From the NCBI GenBank assembly GCA_029953615.1, contig CP124529.1:3782501-3846500 (forward strand): a stretch of DNA of 64,000 nucleotides, read 5' to 3'. The number at the start of each line of letters is the position of its first letter. The first letter of the stretch is position 1. Under the pieces are notes generated by a model. The model was not told the origin of the DNA, searched no databases, and saw only the letters and a program-made list of their open reading frames with translations. Position numbers and translations under genes: made by a program. Shown here in pieces: positions 38,515 through 49,857 of this stretch. The DNA is from Pseudomonas putida (lineage in GTDB: Bacteria > Pseudomonadota > Gammaproteobacteria > Pseudomonadales > Pseudomonadaceae).

Positions 38515-40318
38515 TCAATTGATGATCCGTGCCAGCAACTGCCTGGCAACGGTGCTGTAGTAGGTGCCATGGTAGTAGTAGGGGCAGAATGCCCACTTGT
38601 GCTCGTTTTTCGATACGTATTGCACCATCTTCGCTAAGGCTTGTTTGGCAATGGTTCTGTAATACGAACTGTCATAGTGATAGGGGCAATAGGCCCAACG
38701 CGGGGTGCCACCGGCTATCAGCCCGGCATCCTTGCCACCAATTCTTTCTACCGGGACTATCGAGTCTTCCAGGCTGTCCAGCATCGGGTCGATGATTGCG
38801 TTGTTCAGATCGATCAGGCCCTGGAATGTGCTGCCAGCGAAACTGGCAACGACTTCTTTGCTCTTGTACTGGCTCGCCCAGTTGGCCTGATGCACAAAGA
38901 TGTTCGGGCACAGGCTGGCCACGCGATCCAGGAACATGGGCAGGGCCCAGGCGCGCAGCTGCTTTGCCTGTTCACTCCAAGGGGCCTGCACGGTGTATTC
39001 GATACCGCATTTAGCCAGCGTCTTGAGCATCAACGGGCTGGCCGTCACGATCGAAGTGCCAAATGTGGCAATACCAATGCTCTCGTCAAAGAAATCCACA
39101 ATGACGATGTCGGGGCGAGATTGTTCGAGTTGTTGCCAATGCTCTTTCGAAGCATCCCACTCAACGCGCTTGGCCTCTGCGCCTTCTGCTTCAACGCTGA
39201 ACCGTGCATCGAGACATGGCGGCGCCATGTACGAAATCACCGACGATTGAGACATGTAGAAACACACCTCAAAGCGCTCCAGCGTCTTTTTCTGGAACTT
39301 GAACAGATTATGGGAAGCGCTTGAGCCAAGAATTGCGACGCGTATTTTGCCAGACCCCGTTTTGACGGGGTTCGGCCGCGATGCGTTTTTTTCAAGCCTG
39401 GCCTTCTGTGACAAGAGGCTGTTCACCACCTCTGTATCGGGGCCGTCAATGTTCTTTTGCTCAGTCTTGAGCTGTTGGCGTACGTTGTTGAGTTTCTCTA
39501 GGTACTTGTGAGGCATGCCCAGCGGCGATTGCCTGAGTAGTTGACTCAGGTAGTCGAGCCGTGGTTGTTGCAGGCCAAACCGTGCAAACAGGGCTGGGTC
39601 GAAACCTTTGACGCTTTCGGGGGCGCCAAGTATGCGCGCCCGAGCGCCAAAGAAATAGGAATCGCTAAGTGGATGCTTGGTATAGAGGTACAGCGGCTCT
39701 CCACGTGTGAGGTGAATGTGCTCGGCAGAGATCTGCTGCTGCTCCAGGGTGGTGACGACAAGATGATGCGCATACTGGGTAATAGCATGTGTCTTGGGGC
39801 CACTGGTTTTGTCGACCATCGTCAGCGCCAGAGCCAGCGTGTCGTAATCCACTGGGCGATAGCATTGGTCCGAAGGCAGAAATTCCAGGCCATTCTTCAG
39901 CGAGATCAATAACACCTCCGAGATATTGTGCTCGGAGGTGGCCTCGGACTGAATCAGGTCGATGACGCTTTCATGGATACAGTCATCGTCGTCAATGCGT
40001 GACCGTGACCAATGTCGCCGCATTGACCCCCTTGAGCAGAAGCATGACTTCGCGGCTGACCATGCTGTAGTCGCTGACCTGAAGCGTGCGAGCATTCAGG
40101 TCGGTGTCGCGCAGCAACTGCTCAAGGCGCGTGCGGTGCAGGACCGGTAATGCTTCATCAATGAAGATGATCCACTCGAAGCCTTGATTACTTTGGTTAG
40201 CCAAGGATGGGAGAACGGTGTTGGCAAAGATCTCCAGCCTGTAGGACAGCCACAGTTCATCCTTGATGCCGATACCAAAATTGGTGAAAACAAAGTGCTT
40301 CAAAGCGGACGTCAACAT
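38515..40318 (-). pseudogene. Rhamnosyltransferase-like / DUF6270 fusion split by a frameshift
   Basis: Two frames give one protein of about 600 residues. The first (40318 to about 39995) has LKHFVFTNFGIGIKDELW, ANTVLPSLANQSNQGFEWIIFIDEALP, typical of the putative rhamnosyltransferase family PF11316. Frame is lost near 40000-40012; the other frame continues with RIDDDDCIHESVID, the family's acidic metal site. From about residue 340 a DUF6270-like domain follows (VAILGSSASHNLF, IVIVDFFDES, HQANWASQYKSKE, RWAYCPYHYDSSYY). The last 60 residues contain this final motif twice. One extra base explains the break. The protein probably adds rhamnose and modifies the glycan. Confidence 0.68.
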
Positions 40319-40322
40319 ATCT

Positions 40323-43300
40323 TCAATGGTTCTGAATCACGGCGATTTCCCGCTCCGCCATCTTGTTGCTGGCGCTTTGCCCGCGAACTCGATTGGCCGC
40401 AGCCCTGGATTTTTCTACGAAGGTATTGCCATTGAGGTACATATCTTCGATCGCCTTGGCCAATTGCTCGTAGTTTTCTGGTTCGACCACGTAGCCGGAG
40501 GTGTTGTCGACAAACTCGGGAACAGCGGCTACAGCTGTGGTGACCGGCACCAGACCTGACGACATGGCTTCGTCGCGGGATACTCCTTGGGTGTCCATGC
40601 GGCTCGGGCAAAGGAAGATGCCGTAGTTCTTGTGCGTATCGGCAATTTCCGTGTGGTTGAGGAAGCCCTGCTGGATTTTGACGTTGCCGAACTTGCGCAG
40701 CGGTTCCAGGGTTTCCTCAAACAGTGGGCCGTCGCCGATCAGGCAGAACTCCATGTCGTTGAACCAGGATTTGCCCGCCAGGCTCTGGATCGCTTTTACG
40801 GTCAGGTCGTTGGCATAGGTCTTCGAAGTATACGGACGAATGGACAGCACTTTCTTGCGTTGCTCGACCGACTTCTCGTGGTGATCGAACAACTCGGTGT
40901 TGATCGGGTTATGAATGATTTCGAACTGACCTTCCGGTAGGCGGAATCCAAGGTCTTCCATCACTTCTTCCGCGAAGTAGCGCGATACGAACACCAGTTT
41001 CAGGTTCGGGTGCATCGGTTGCAGCAGTTCGCGCCAGAACGTCATGCGTTTTTCGCTGGCGAGCTTGCCCAGGCGAAGTTGCTCATCAGAGGTGAAGTTG
41101 AACTCACGACGCCACCAAGGCTGGATATCTGCGCCATGTACCCAGACAGTGATGCGCGTGCTATTCAAGAACGGACGTAGTGCGTTCCACATCTGCTCGT
41201 CAAGAAAGTGCACGAGGATCGACTTGTAGCGATTTTTCTCGAGCATCTTTGTCAAGGTTGAAGTGCAGCCGGTAACCACGTCGACGTTCTGGAACTCGTG
41301 GTAGCTGACCGTTTCGTTCGGTCGCAGCCGGAATACGTCTACGTTGACCCCGCGCTCCTGATAGGCCGTGACCCGAGTGTGCACGAACTTGTTGCGGTAT
41401 AGGTCGGAGTAGGTCGGGTAGTGGTTGGTCAGTAGCAGGTGCTCACCGCGGCCCATCATTTCAGATGGCTGCAGGTTGCGGTGCCCCAAGACCAGCGCCT
41501 TCAGTTCGGTACTGCCTGCAGCATAGGCGCGCAGACCGAAGCGAATGTAGACGGCTTCCGGTGGAATGTCGGCAGTCTGGTTGCGATTGGCATACTGCAT
41601 CACATGGCTGATACGCTGCTTGTCGGCATCCAGGAACAGCACGACCAGCTGCAGGTTCAGGCCAGGGGTGCAGTCAACGAACAGCTTAAGACGGCCATCG
41701 TCGCAGCCCAACTCATCCACACGGACTTCCTGCTGGGCATAGATGTATTCATGCTTGCCATCGGCCAGCTTGGAGTGCACGCGCCAGGTATCGCCGTCGA
41801 CGGCCAGGTCAACGAACTTGTTGCGGATGACGCCAAACATATCGGCCAAACCGCGCCCGGTGATCTCCGGTGCGTCGTGGCTGATCTGCAGCGGGGCAAT
41901 GGACTCCGCGCGTGCTTGCAACTGGTCGATGGTCATGCCGAGGTTCAGCTCGAGGTCGTCGACCTTGGCGCTAATGTTTTCATGTTGTGCAGCGCCGTTC
42001 TCGCAATAGTTGAACGGGTCGATGGCCAGGCCTTGGGCATGGGTGTACTGCAGTGACGGCAGGTTCTTAAGCCAATTGCGCAGCGGCTGTCCGGCAACGA
42101 TTTCGGTAGCAACCAGCGAGCGACGAGCGCTCAGGGTCTGGGTCGGCCGATAGGCCTGTTCGTTCCACTGCAGTTCCGCATTGTGGCCCTTGCAGGTGAA
42201 GTGGGCCGCTTTACCTACTACCTGGGCGCGGCTGTAGCGAGTGGCCAGCGCCAGGTCGAGCAGATAGTTCGGGCCATAATAGTCGCCAGGCACAAAGGCC
42301 GCGACCCATGGTGTATTGCCAACCAGCTCGCCCAACGAGGTCTTTTTCAGCTGCGCTGGCTTGAGCACCAGGATGCGTGGATCATCGCTGACGATACTGC
42401 TCTGGTAGGCATCGCTGATGATGACCATACGCACTTGGCTATAGGTCTGGCGGTTCAGGTGGGCGCGCAACGTGTCGAACTGTTCGCGGTCCTGGGCTTC
42501 ACCGATCACTACGATTTCCGGGAGGCGCTGCGCCCTCGGGGTACCGGTGACCTTGCTCATCACGTATTCCAGGCGCTGGGTGTAGGTGTGCTCCTGCATC
42601 ACTTTGCGCAGGGCCGCCAGCCGCAGCTTGTCACTGTTCAGTGGGTCTTCGGCCAACAATTGCAGTCGGCGCAGCATTTCCTCGCCGTTGTCGGTGGTAA
42701 CTACCAGATCGCCGAACAGCAGGCGTACGCCGCGCGAGAAGTTGCTCACGGTCAGGGTGTTGCAGCCAAGCAATTCGAAGACGCGACGGGCAAACATCGA
42801 TTGCGATTGCTTGATCGAGTTCAGGTTGATCGCATAGCGGTAGCCCTTGTAGGCCGTGTCGATCTTCTCGAAGGGCAGGGTACCGACGATATAGGGCTGG
42901 TATTCCTCGGGGAACTGGTAGTTTGCATCATTCTTGCCGAAATTGCGGTCGAAGATTTCCAGCGGACGGAATTTCGGCAGCTCGCAGACGAAGTTGCCCA
43001 GGTCGCGAGTACGTTCGGGGTAACGAACATAGTAAGCGCCGGCAAAGCAGAAGGCGTCCTTGCGTTCGTACAGCTCGACCGGGTTGTGCAGGGCAGGCTG
43101 GCAGGCGAACGGCAGCAGGTAGACGCGGTCGTGACCGAGTGCTCCTTTGTAGCGGTGAATACAGTCGATATCGGTGGTGAATACGTGGTCGAAGTGCTTG
43201 GCGGTAGTCAGGAAGGTCTCGAAGTGAACCGGGTCTTCCTTGTTCCAGAATACGGTCGGAACCTTGTTCTGACGGCACCAGGCCAGAATGTCCTGCAGTT

Positions 43301-46248
43301 CCTGGCCGTTGTGGCCCACTTTGCTGCCCCATAGATCATCCTTGCCGCGCCATGCAGACTCGATGAACAGCAATTCCGGGCCAAAGCCTTCGATTTCCGC
43401 TTTCCAGTTGGTTGGGGTGAGCGGCATCAGGTCACATTCAAAACGATAGGAGCCGAAGGTGAACTCATCCATCACGCACGCCACTTTCAGGCGGCTGACA
43501 GGCTGGTCCGCCTGACGCAGCAGGGTGGTGCGGCTCTGCTCGCTGGTCGGCAGGGCTGCCGGTAGCTTCAGGTAGTTTTCATCTTGCACAGGTGCCGGCG
43601 GCAGCAGCGCCTTGCGCGGTTCGCTGGCCAGCAACTTCTGCTCGTTCTGCTGGCGTTGCTGGCTGGCTTTGCGGTAAAGGCGCAGCAGGCGTACTGGCAG
43701 CTTGACCAGGCCGCCCAGCGAGGTGGCGCTGTTCTTGATCTGGTAGCCAAGCTGATAGGTCATGCTCGCACGGGTTTTGACCAGGCGCTGCTCTGCCAGG
43801 TGGCGCTGGGTATTGGCGCGCTCGAGGTTTTCATTGAGCTCGTCGATCTTGCGCTGCTGAGCGGCACTGCGCTCAAGCAACTGACTTAGGCTGGCCTTCA
43901 ACTGTGGGATCTGTTCGCCGGTCAGGGCGCGGTACTTCATGTTTGCCGCACCCAGGCCTGCCTTGGACGAGTTGAGCTCGGTTTCAAGTTGCTGGCGTAA
44001 ACCGTTGCCATTCCTTATTGGTGGCAGCGAGGCTGGCTTCAGCAGCGTGACGGCTGGCGCTTTCAAGCATCAGTTGCTCTTCCAGCATGTTTTTAGCCTG
44101 GTTGAGCGACGCAATGGTCTCTGTCAGGGCCTTCCGCGCTTCTTCAGATTCAGTATTGGCAGAGGTCAGCTTTTGTAGCTGGCCTTCCAGCTGGGTTCGC
44201 TGTTCAACCAAGGCATTGATGGAGCTCGCCTGGGCGGCATGCTCACGCTGGCTTTGTGCCTGAACGTCATTCATCAATTGCAGCTGAACTTCCAATTCAG
44301 CCTGCCGACTTTGCAGCACTGCGACCGTGTCAGCTTGAGCTGCATTGGCCAGCTGGCTTTGCAGCTGCAGTTCGCTCATGGCTTGCCGCTGCTTGGTCAG
44401 CTCAGCCTCCAGTTCAGCTTGACGTGCCTTCAACAGGGCAATGGTCTCTGCCTGAGCAGCGTCGGCCCGTTGGGTTTGGGCCTGCAATTCGTTCATATAC
44501 TCCAACTCGCTTTCAAGTTCGGCTTCCAGTTCCGCTTGGCGCATGCGCAGCGTAGTAATCGTGTTGTCTTTCTCAGCAATATCCTGCTTGCTTTGGGATT
44601 GCAGACGGGTCGTTGCCTCAATCTGGTCTTGCAGCTCGACACCCATCGCAGCCAGCTGCTCATGCAATCCTGCGATGGTTTCCATATGGGCTGCGTTGGC
44701 TTGGTCAGCCTGTGCCTGAAGCTCGCTGGTTGCCTGCAAGTGTTGATCGAGGTCGGATTCCACTGCCGTTTTCTGTGCCTGCAACTCTGCGATATTCTGC
44801 AGATAGGTTGCCTCTGCGCGTTGAGCCTGAGCTTGATAGTCGCTCATTGCCTGCACCTGGCTTGCCAGTTCGGCCTGCAATGCCGCCTGTTGTGCACGTA
44901 ACGCGGTGATCGCGTCGATATGCTCTGCATTGTTCTGTCGTGCATCGAGCAGCAGGTCGGCCGCTTGTTGCAGCTGGCTTTCCTGTTCGGCCTTCAATGC
45001 TGCTTGATAGGCACGCAGGTCGGTGATCGTCGCGACGTGGCTATCGTTGGTTTGCCGTACCTGGGATAGCTGCTTCGTAACCGCCTTGAGCTGCTCGTCC
45101 TGAGTCTGTTGCTTTTCTGCCGAACCACGCAGCTCCTCAATCGCCTCTGTCAATTGCTTTTGCGTTTTCGCGTGCTGATTCTGCAAGTCATCGAATTGCT
45201 GTTGCGTGCCAACCAAGTCTTCTGCGCGAGCCTTTTCAACCGCAGCTAACTGCTGTTCCAGTTGGCCATACTGCTCAGTCGCAACACGATACTTCTTGTT
45301 GGCTTCTACCAACCGCTGCATCGTCTCTTCAAACTCCTGGGCATGCTGTGCCTTGGCTTCGAGGAGCTCCCGGTTGGTTTTTTGCAGCGTTACGATATCT
45401 GCTTCGCGCGTTTGCAACTGCCTGGAAAGCGCTTCAACTTTTTGCGCTTCTGGCCTGAGCAGCGTGATTTGCTCAGTAGCAGTGCGGTATTTCTTGTTCG
45501 CCTCTTCCAGGCGCTTGTTCATCGCAGCGATATTCTCACGCAAGCTGCGTTCGACCGATTCGAACGCCCTTTCCAGCTCGCGAACCCGTTCAATGGCCAG
45601 CGAGTCGATAGCACCCGGCTTGTGCGTTTCGTTCTTCACGGCAACGATGCCCAGCCATTTGCCGAGCATCTTCACGTCGATGATCTGCAAGTACTCGGCC
45701 AGCAGCCGGAACGGTTCCATCAGGTAGAACGTGTGCTTGTGGTCAATGAAGTCATTGACCCCGAACGGTACGGTAATCACCAGTCGGCCACCCTGCTTTA
45801 GCAGGTCGTGGGCCTTTTCGACGAACAGCTCCGGGCGTACCAGGTGCTCGAGCACTTCGCTGATGACAACGGTGTCCGGTTCAGCCTCGAGCGTGTCCAG
45901 CGCGAGGAAGTCTGAATTGATATACGTGACGTTCTGCTGGATGTGGGCCGGTTCGGTAGACAGGTAGCCCTTGGCCTCTTCGATGGCCTGCGGGCTGGTG
46001 TCCACGCCGGTGACCAGGCAGCCTTCACGTGCCAGCAGCAGGGGCACGATACCCTGCGAGCAGCCAACATCCAGGATCCGGCGCCCTTTGACCTGGGCGC
46101 AGATCCAGTGGATGCGGGACTGCGTTTCCCGCATGAACTGATCCCCCAGCTTGCCGTAATAGGCTTCCATCACGCGGTCATGAATATCGGCCAAAGGTGA
46201 AGGCAGCTCTGTGTTCACGGTAGGTTTCTCAAGCGTGGGGTTGTTCAT
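40323..46248 (-). pseudogene. Giant methyltransferase / coiled-coil / multi-glycosyltransferase protein split by a frameshift
   Basis: Two frames overlap by 83 bases and join into about 1974 residues. Part one (46248 to 43984) has a SAM methyltransferase at about 25-215 (ILDVGCSQGIVPLLLAREG, ISEVLEHLVRPE) and then about 530 residues of coiled coil. Part two continues the coiled coil (RQQLETELNSSK), then a CgeB-like transferase with ARRVFELLGCNTLTVSNFSRG, a GT2-like region (IVVIGEAQDREQFDTL), a beta-sandwich stretch and a GT4 domain (VWVHGADIQPWW, IIHNPINTELF, SRDEAMSSGLVPV). One extra T near 44007 explains the break: without it EWQRLRQQLE reads through. It lies in the wecB-wecC operon. Confidence 0.78.
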
Positions 46249-46261
46249 GCGGTGGGGTCCA

Positions 46262-47524
46262 TCAAGCCTGGGTAACGCCTGCGGCGTCGATCACGAATGC
46301 TGCTTCACGCACATTGAATGTGCCGCGGAATTCGCGGTGCTTCACCAGCAGTACGTGGATGTCGGCGCTATCCTGCGCGTAGTCGAATTCCACGTGCTCG
46401 TGGCGCGCCAGGCGCTGCGGCAGGGCTTCGATGTTCGGTTCCACCAGTTGCAGGGTGGCTTCCAGCTCGTTGCCCAGGCGCTCGGCGATGCTCAGGGCCG
46501 GGCTTTCGCGCAGGTCGTCGATGTCGGCCTTGAAGGCCAGGCCGTAGCAGGCGATCTTCACTTGCTGGGCCGACTTGCCCGGGTTCTTGATCAGGAAGTT
46601 GGCCAAGGCCATCTTGACCTTGTCGATCACCCACTCAGGCTTGCTGTCGTTGACCACGCGGGCGGTGCGGATCAGGCGCGCCTGCTCTGGGGTCTGGCTG
46701 ACGATGAACCATGGGTCGACGGCGATGCAGTGGCCGCCCACGCCTGGGCCAGGCTGCAGGATGTTGACGCGCGGGTGGTGGTTGGCCAGGCGAATCAGCT
46801 CCCACACATCGATGTCCAGCTTGTCGCAAATGATCGACAGTTCGTTGGCGAAGGCGATGTTCACGTCACGGAAGCTGTTTTCGGTCAGCTTGCACATTTC
46901 CGCGGTGCGAGCGTTGGTGACGATGCACTCGCCTTCAACGAAGGTGCGGTACAGGCGTACGGCCGCTTCGGAGCACTTGCTGGTCATGCCGCCGATGATG
47001 CGGTCGTTTTCCACCAGCTCGCGCAGGACGTGGCCTGGCAGTACGCGCTCAGGGCAGTGGGCAACGCGGATGTCGGAGTCTTCACCGTGGGTTTGCGGGA
47101 AGCTCAGGTCCGGGCGGGCCTGGGCCAGCCAGAAGGCCATCTGCTCGGTGGCACCGACCGGGGAGGTGGACTCTAGGATGACCAGGTCACCCTTTTTCAG
47201 CACGGGCGCGATGGCCTTGCTGGCGGACTCGATGTAGCTCAGGTCCGGCTGGTGGTCATCCATGAACGGGGTTGGTACGGCGATCAGGAAGGCGTCGGCA
47301 GCTTCCGGAACGGTGGAGGCACGCAGGAAGCCTTCGGTTACCGCAGCGTGTACCACCATGTCCAGCTCAGGCTCGACAATGTGGATTTCGCCACGGTTGA
47401 TGGTGTCGACAGCGTGCTGGTTTACATCGATACCGATCACGTGCTTTTTGCGGGCGGCGAAAACGGCGGCGGTTGGCAGGCCGATATAGCCCAGGCCTAC
47501 GACGGAAATTTTATTGAAGCTCAT
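46262..47524 (-). CDS. wecC: UDP-N-acetyl-D-mannosamine dehydrogenase
   Basis: A 420-residue UDP-sugar 6-dehydrogenase that oxidises UDP-ManNAc to UDP-ManNAcA with two [19 protein letters not shown] is the NAD site, [12 protein letters not shown] and [23 protein letters not shown] follow, the catalytic Cys lies in [13 protein letters not shown] at about 255-268, and [17 protein letters not shown] is the C-terminal signature. Length is normal. It overlaps wecB by 4 bases. Confidence 0.95.
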   Translation of the reverse strand: MSFNKISVVGLGYIGLPTAAVFAARKKHVIGIDVNQHAVDTINRGEIHIVEPELDMVVHAAVTEGFLRASTVPEAADAFLIAVPTPFMDDHQPDLSYIESASKAIAPVLKKGDLVILESTSPVGATEQMAFWLAQARPDLSFPQTHGEDSDIRVAHCPERVLPGHVLRELVENDRIIGGMTSKCSEAAVRLYRTFVEGECIVTNARTAEMCKLTENSFRDVNIAFANELSIICDKLDIDVWELIRLANHHPRVNILQPGPGVGGHCIAVDPWFIVSQTPEQARLIRTARVVNDSKPEWVIDKVKMALANFLIKNPGKSAQQVKIACYGLAFKADIDDLRESPALSIAERLGNELEATLQLVEPNIEALPQRLARHEHVEFDYAQDSADIHVLLVKHREFRGTFNVREAAFVIDAAGVTQA

Positions 47525-48663
47525 GCTGCGTCCTTGGAGTTAGAGAAGGCGGAGAGTGCGTCGAGGATTCGCGCGCACGCTTTTCCATCGCCGTAGGGGT
47601 TGTGGGCAAAGCTCATCTCGCGATAGGTCGTTTCGTCGGTGAGCAGTTTCGCCAGGTGTTCGGTGATCGATTCCACATCGGTACCCACCAGCTTGACGGT
47701 ACCGGCGGCCACGGCTTCCGGGCGCTCGGTGGTGTCACGCATGACCAGTACCGGTTTGCCCAGGGCAGGGGCTTCTTCCTGGATGCCGCCGGAGTCGGTC
47801 AGGATCAGGTAGGAACGGGTCATCAGGTAGACGAACGGCAGGTAGTCCAGCGGCTCGATCAGGTGAATGTTGTTGACGTCGGCCAGCAGGCGGTTGACCG
47901 GTTCGCGCACATTCGGGTTGAGGTGCACCGGGTACACGATATCCACGTCAGGAAATTGGCGCGCGGTTTGTACCAGCGCCTGGCAGATGCGCTCGAAGCC
48001 GCCACCAAAGTTTTCCCGGCGGTGGCCGGTGACCAGCACCATGCGGCGCTCGGGGTTCAGGAAGCTGAACCGGGTTTCGAACTGGCTTTTCAGCGCGGGG
48101 CTTTCCAGCTTGCGGACCACTTCCAGCAGCGCGTCGATCACAGTGTTGCCAGTGGTGTAGATGGTCGCGGCGTCGGTGCCTTCGCGCAGCAGGTTGTCCT
48201 GCGAAGTAGAGGTCGGCGCGAAGTGCAGGGCGGCCAATGCGCCGGTCAGGCGGCGGTTGCCTTCTTCAGGCCATGGCGAATACAGGTTGCCAGTACGCAG
48301 GCCGGCCTCCACGTGGGCAATCGGAATCTGCTGGTAGTACGCCGCCAGGCTGGTAGCCAGGGTTGTCGCGGTGTCCCCGTGCACCAGCACCACGTCGGGC
48401 TTGAACTCGGCCAGCACAGGCTTCAGACCCTGCAGGATGGCCGTGGTTACGTCGGTCAGGTCCTGGCCGGGCTTCATGATGTTCAAGTCGTAGTCGGGCG
48501 TGATCTCGAACAGCTCCAGTACCTGGTCGAGCATCTGGCGGTGCTGGCCAGTTACGCAAACGCGCGACTCGAAACGGTCGTCCTGGGCAAGGTTGAGGGC
48601 CAGGGGGGCCATTTTGATGGCCTCTGGGCGGGTGCCAAATACAGTGAGGGTCTTGAGGGGCAC
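47521..48663 (-). CDS. wecB: UDP-N-acetylglucosamine 2-epimerase (non-hydrolysing)
   Basis: A 380-residue enzyme converting UDP-GlcNAc to UDP-ManNAc. [43 protein letters not shown] and [12 protein letters not shown] are all family motifs. First gene of the minus-strand operon. With WecC it supplies UDP-ManNAcA, a sugar of enterobacterial common antigen and of several Pseudomonas O-antigens. Confidence 0.96.
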   Translation of the reverse strand: MPLKTLTVFGTRPEAIKMAPLALNLAQDDRFESRVCVTGQHRQMLDQVLELFEITPDYDLNIMKPGQDLTDVTTAILQGLKPVLAEFKPDVVLVHGDTATTLATSLAAYYQQIPIAHVEAGLRTGNLYSPWPEEGNRRLTGALAALHFAPTSTSQDNLLREGTDAATIYTTGNTVIDALLEVVRKLESPALKSQFETRFSFLNPERRMVLVTGHRRENFGGGFERICQALVQTARQFPDVDIVYPVHLNPNVREPVNRLLADVNNIHLIEPLDYLPFVYLMTRSYLILTDSGGIQEEAPALGKPVLVMRDTTERPEAVAAGTVKLVGTDVESITEHLAKLLTDETTYREMSFAHNPYGDGKACARILDALSAFSNSKDAA

Positions 48664-48724
48664 GGCGACGGTCTTCTTTGGGTGAGTGAAGGCGGTTGAA
48701 TCAGGTGCTACGGGTGCGAAACGC

Positions 48725-48801
48725 GGGGGTCATGCAAATCGGCCGGGGGGGTTGGCCTGAGAAACGCTACGCACGAAAAAGCGAGCGGGGGGGGGCGGGG
48801 G
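48725..48801 (+). promoter_or_regulatory. G-run cluster upstream of wecB (potential G-quadruplex)
   Basis: G runs at 48725-48729, 48745-48751, 48787-48795 and 48797-48801 lie 62-138 bases before the wecB start on the opposite strand. Four runs of this length can form a G-quadruplex, and the G9 tract could vary in length by slippage. Confidence 0.4.
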
Positions 48802-48995
48802 TGAAGAAAAATTCATGTTGGCTCGGATCCTTCAAGCGTAGCGGTTGTCCAATGAACGCAAATTTATCACTTCGTCATCAATATGACATCCCGTCTGGCA
48901 CGTTTTTTTCCCCTGAACGTGGGAATTCGGCTATATCTATCGACTGATTGGATCCTATTTTCGGAAGTTGCATCAGAAAAAACGATTGTTTGATG

Positions 48996-49018
48996 TTATT
49001 CAGGCATCATGCCAATAA
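48996..49018. promoter_or_regulatory. Dyad-symmetric candidate operator
   Basis: TTATTcaGGCATcATGCCAATAA has two matched arm pairs (TTATT/AATAA, GGCAT/ATGCC) in AT-rich DNA between wecB and comEA. The regulator is unknown. Confidence 0.3.
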
Positions 49019-49350
49019 CGTAAATTTGACTGATGCATACGACGAAAGGATGGGGGCCTTGTCCGGCAAGGCTTGTGGGAAAAACAACAGCGATTGGTCT
49101 GAATGAAACCTAGGTTAAACGGGAATTTACCTAGCGGCGATTTGCTATCGCCTTTGTTTCATGAAGTTAACCTGAAACATGGCGTAACGCCATCATTTTT
49201 GGGTAGGCGAAGTTGCTTTTTTTTATGTCGGATTCGGTAACGATTAACTGGGCCAAGTGCCTGTTTGCAAAATGGCAGAGCCGCTAGGGTTGATTGCGCA
49301 GCCGAAGGAAAACGGCTGCTGGTAAATGACCAACCCAAGGAGTGTTCACC

Positions 49351-49686
49351 ATGCGTAACAACGTTCTGTCGTACCTGCTGCTGCCGCTGTTCGCCAGCCT
49401 GTCCTTTTCCCTTAGCGCGGCCCCGGCCAACGTCACGGCGCTGCCCGAGCCGGTACCGGTGGTAAGCCAGCAGCAGGCCCAGCAGCCGCAGCGGCTGGAC
49501 CTTAATACGGCTGATGCGCTGACTTTGCAGAAGGAGTTGAACGGCATAGGGAAGGCCAAGGCCGAGGCCATCGTGGCCTACCGGGAGGCCAATGGGCCGT
49601 TTGCTTCGGTGGATGAGTTGCTGGAGATCAAGGGCATTGGCAATGCGTTGCTGGAGCGTAACCGGGACAAGGTGATGGTGGAGTAA
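49351..49686 (+). CDS. ComEA-type helix-hairpin-helix DNA-binding protein
   Basis: A 111-residue secreted protein: a signal peptide of about 26 residues (LLLPLFASLSFSLSAAPA), a proline/glutamine-rich linker, and a C-terminal double helix-hairpin-helix domain (LDLNTADALTLQKELNGIG, DELLEIKGIGNALLERN) as in ComEA, which binds incoming DNA in the periplasm. I chose ATG 49351 with AAGGAG 8 bases before it. Such a gene also lies near the O-antigen locus in P. aeruginosa. Confidence 0.88.
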   Translation: MRNNVLSYLLLPLFASLSFSLSAAPANVTALPEPVPVVSQQQAQQPQRLDLNTADALTLQKELNGIGKAKAEAIVAYREANGPFASVDELLEIKGIGNALLERNRDKVMVE

Positions 49687-49732
49687 GTAGGGGGAGGGTG
49701 AGCCTGGCGGTTTGGGGTTGCCTTCTGAAACC

Positions 49733-49857
49733 AGGGCTGCTTTGCAGCCCATCGCGATACAAGACCGCTCCTGCAGGGGATACGCGGATACAGGCCGACA
49801 TGGGATTTCTATCGGTATGCAATCCTTTGTAGGCGCGGCCTTGTGTCGCTAAAGGTG
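49733..49857. repeat. Degenerate REP-like units
   Basis: GGGCTGCTTTGCAGCCCATCGC with CGCTCCTGCAGGGG, and CCTTTGTAGGCGCGGCCTTG nearby, resemble decayed REP units of a third type. A similar stretch is at 52300-52415. Confidence 0.5.

Larger units (their letters stand above)
48664..49350. other. Gap of 687 bases upstream of wecB and comEA, with G-runs and AT-rich DNA
   Basis: This is the divergent upstream region of the wecB operon (minus) and comEA (plus). No gene is convincing. The first 140 bases upstream of wecB hold G runs of 5, 7, 9 and 5 on the plus strand. The next 350 bases are AT-rich and contain the dyad at 48996-49018. Promoters for both directions are expected here, but I cannot place exact -35/-10 boxes. 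Confidence 0.6.

Noticed and set aside
43984..44066. Two separate overlapping genes (methyltransferase and glycosyltransferase)
   Set aside because: The coiled-coil pattern continues across the break in the other frame and the second frame has no ribosome site.
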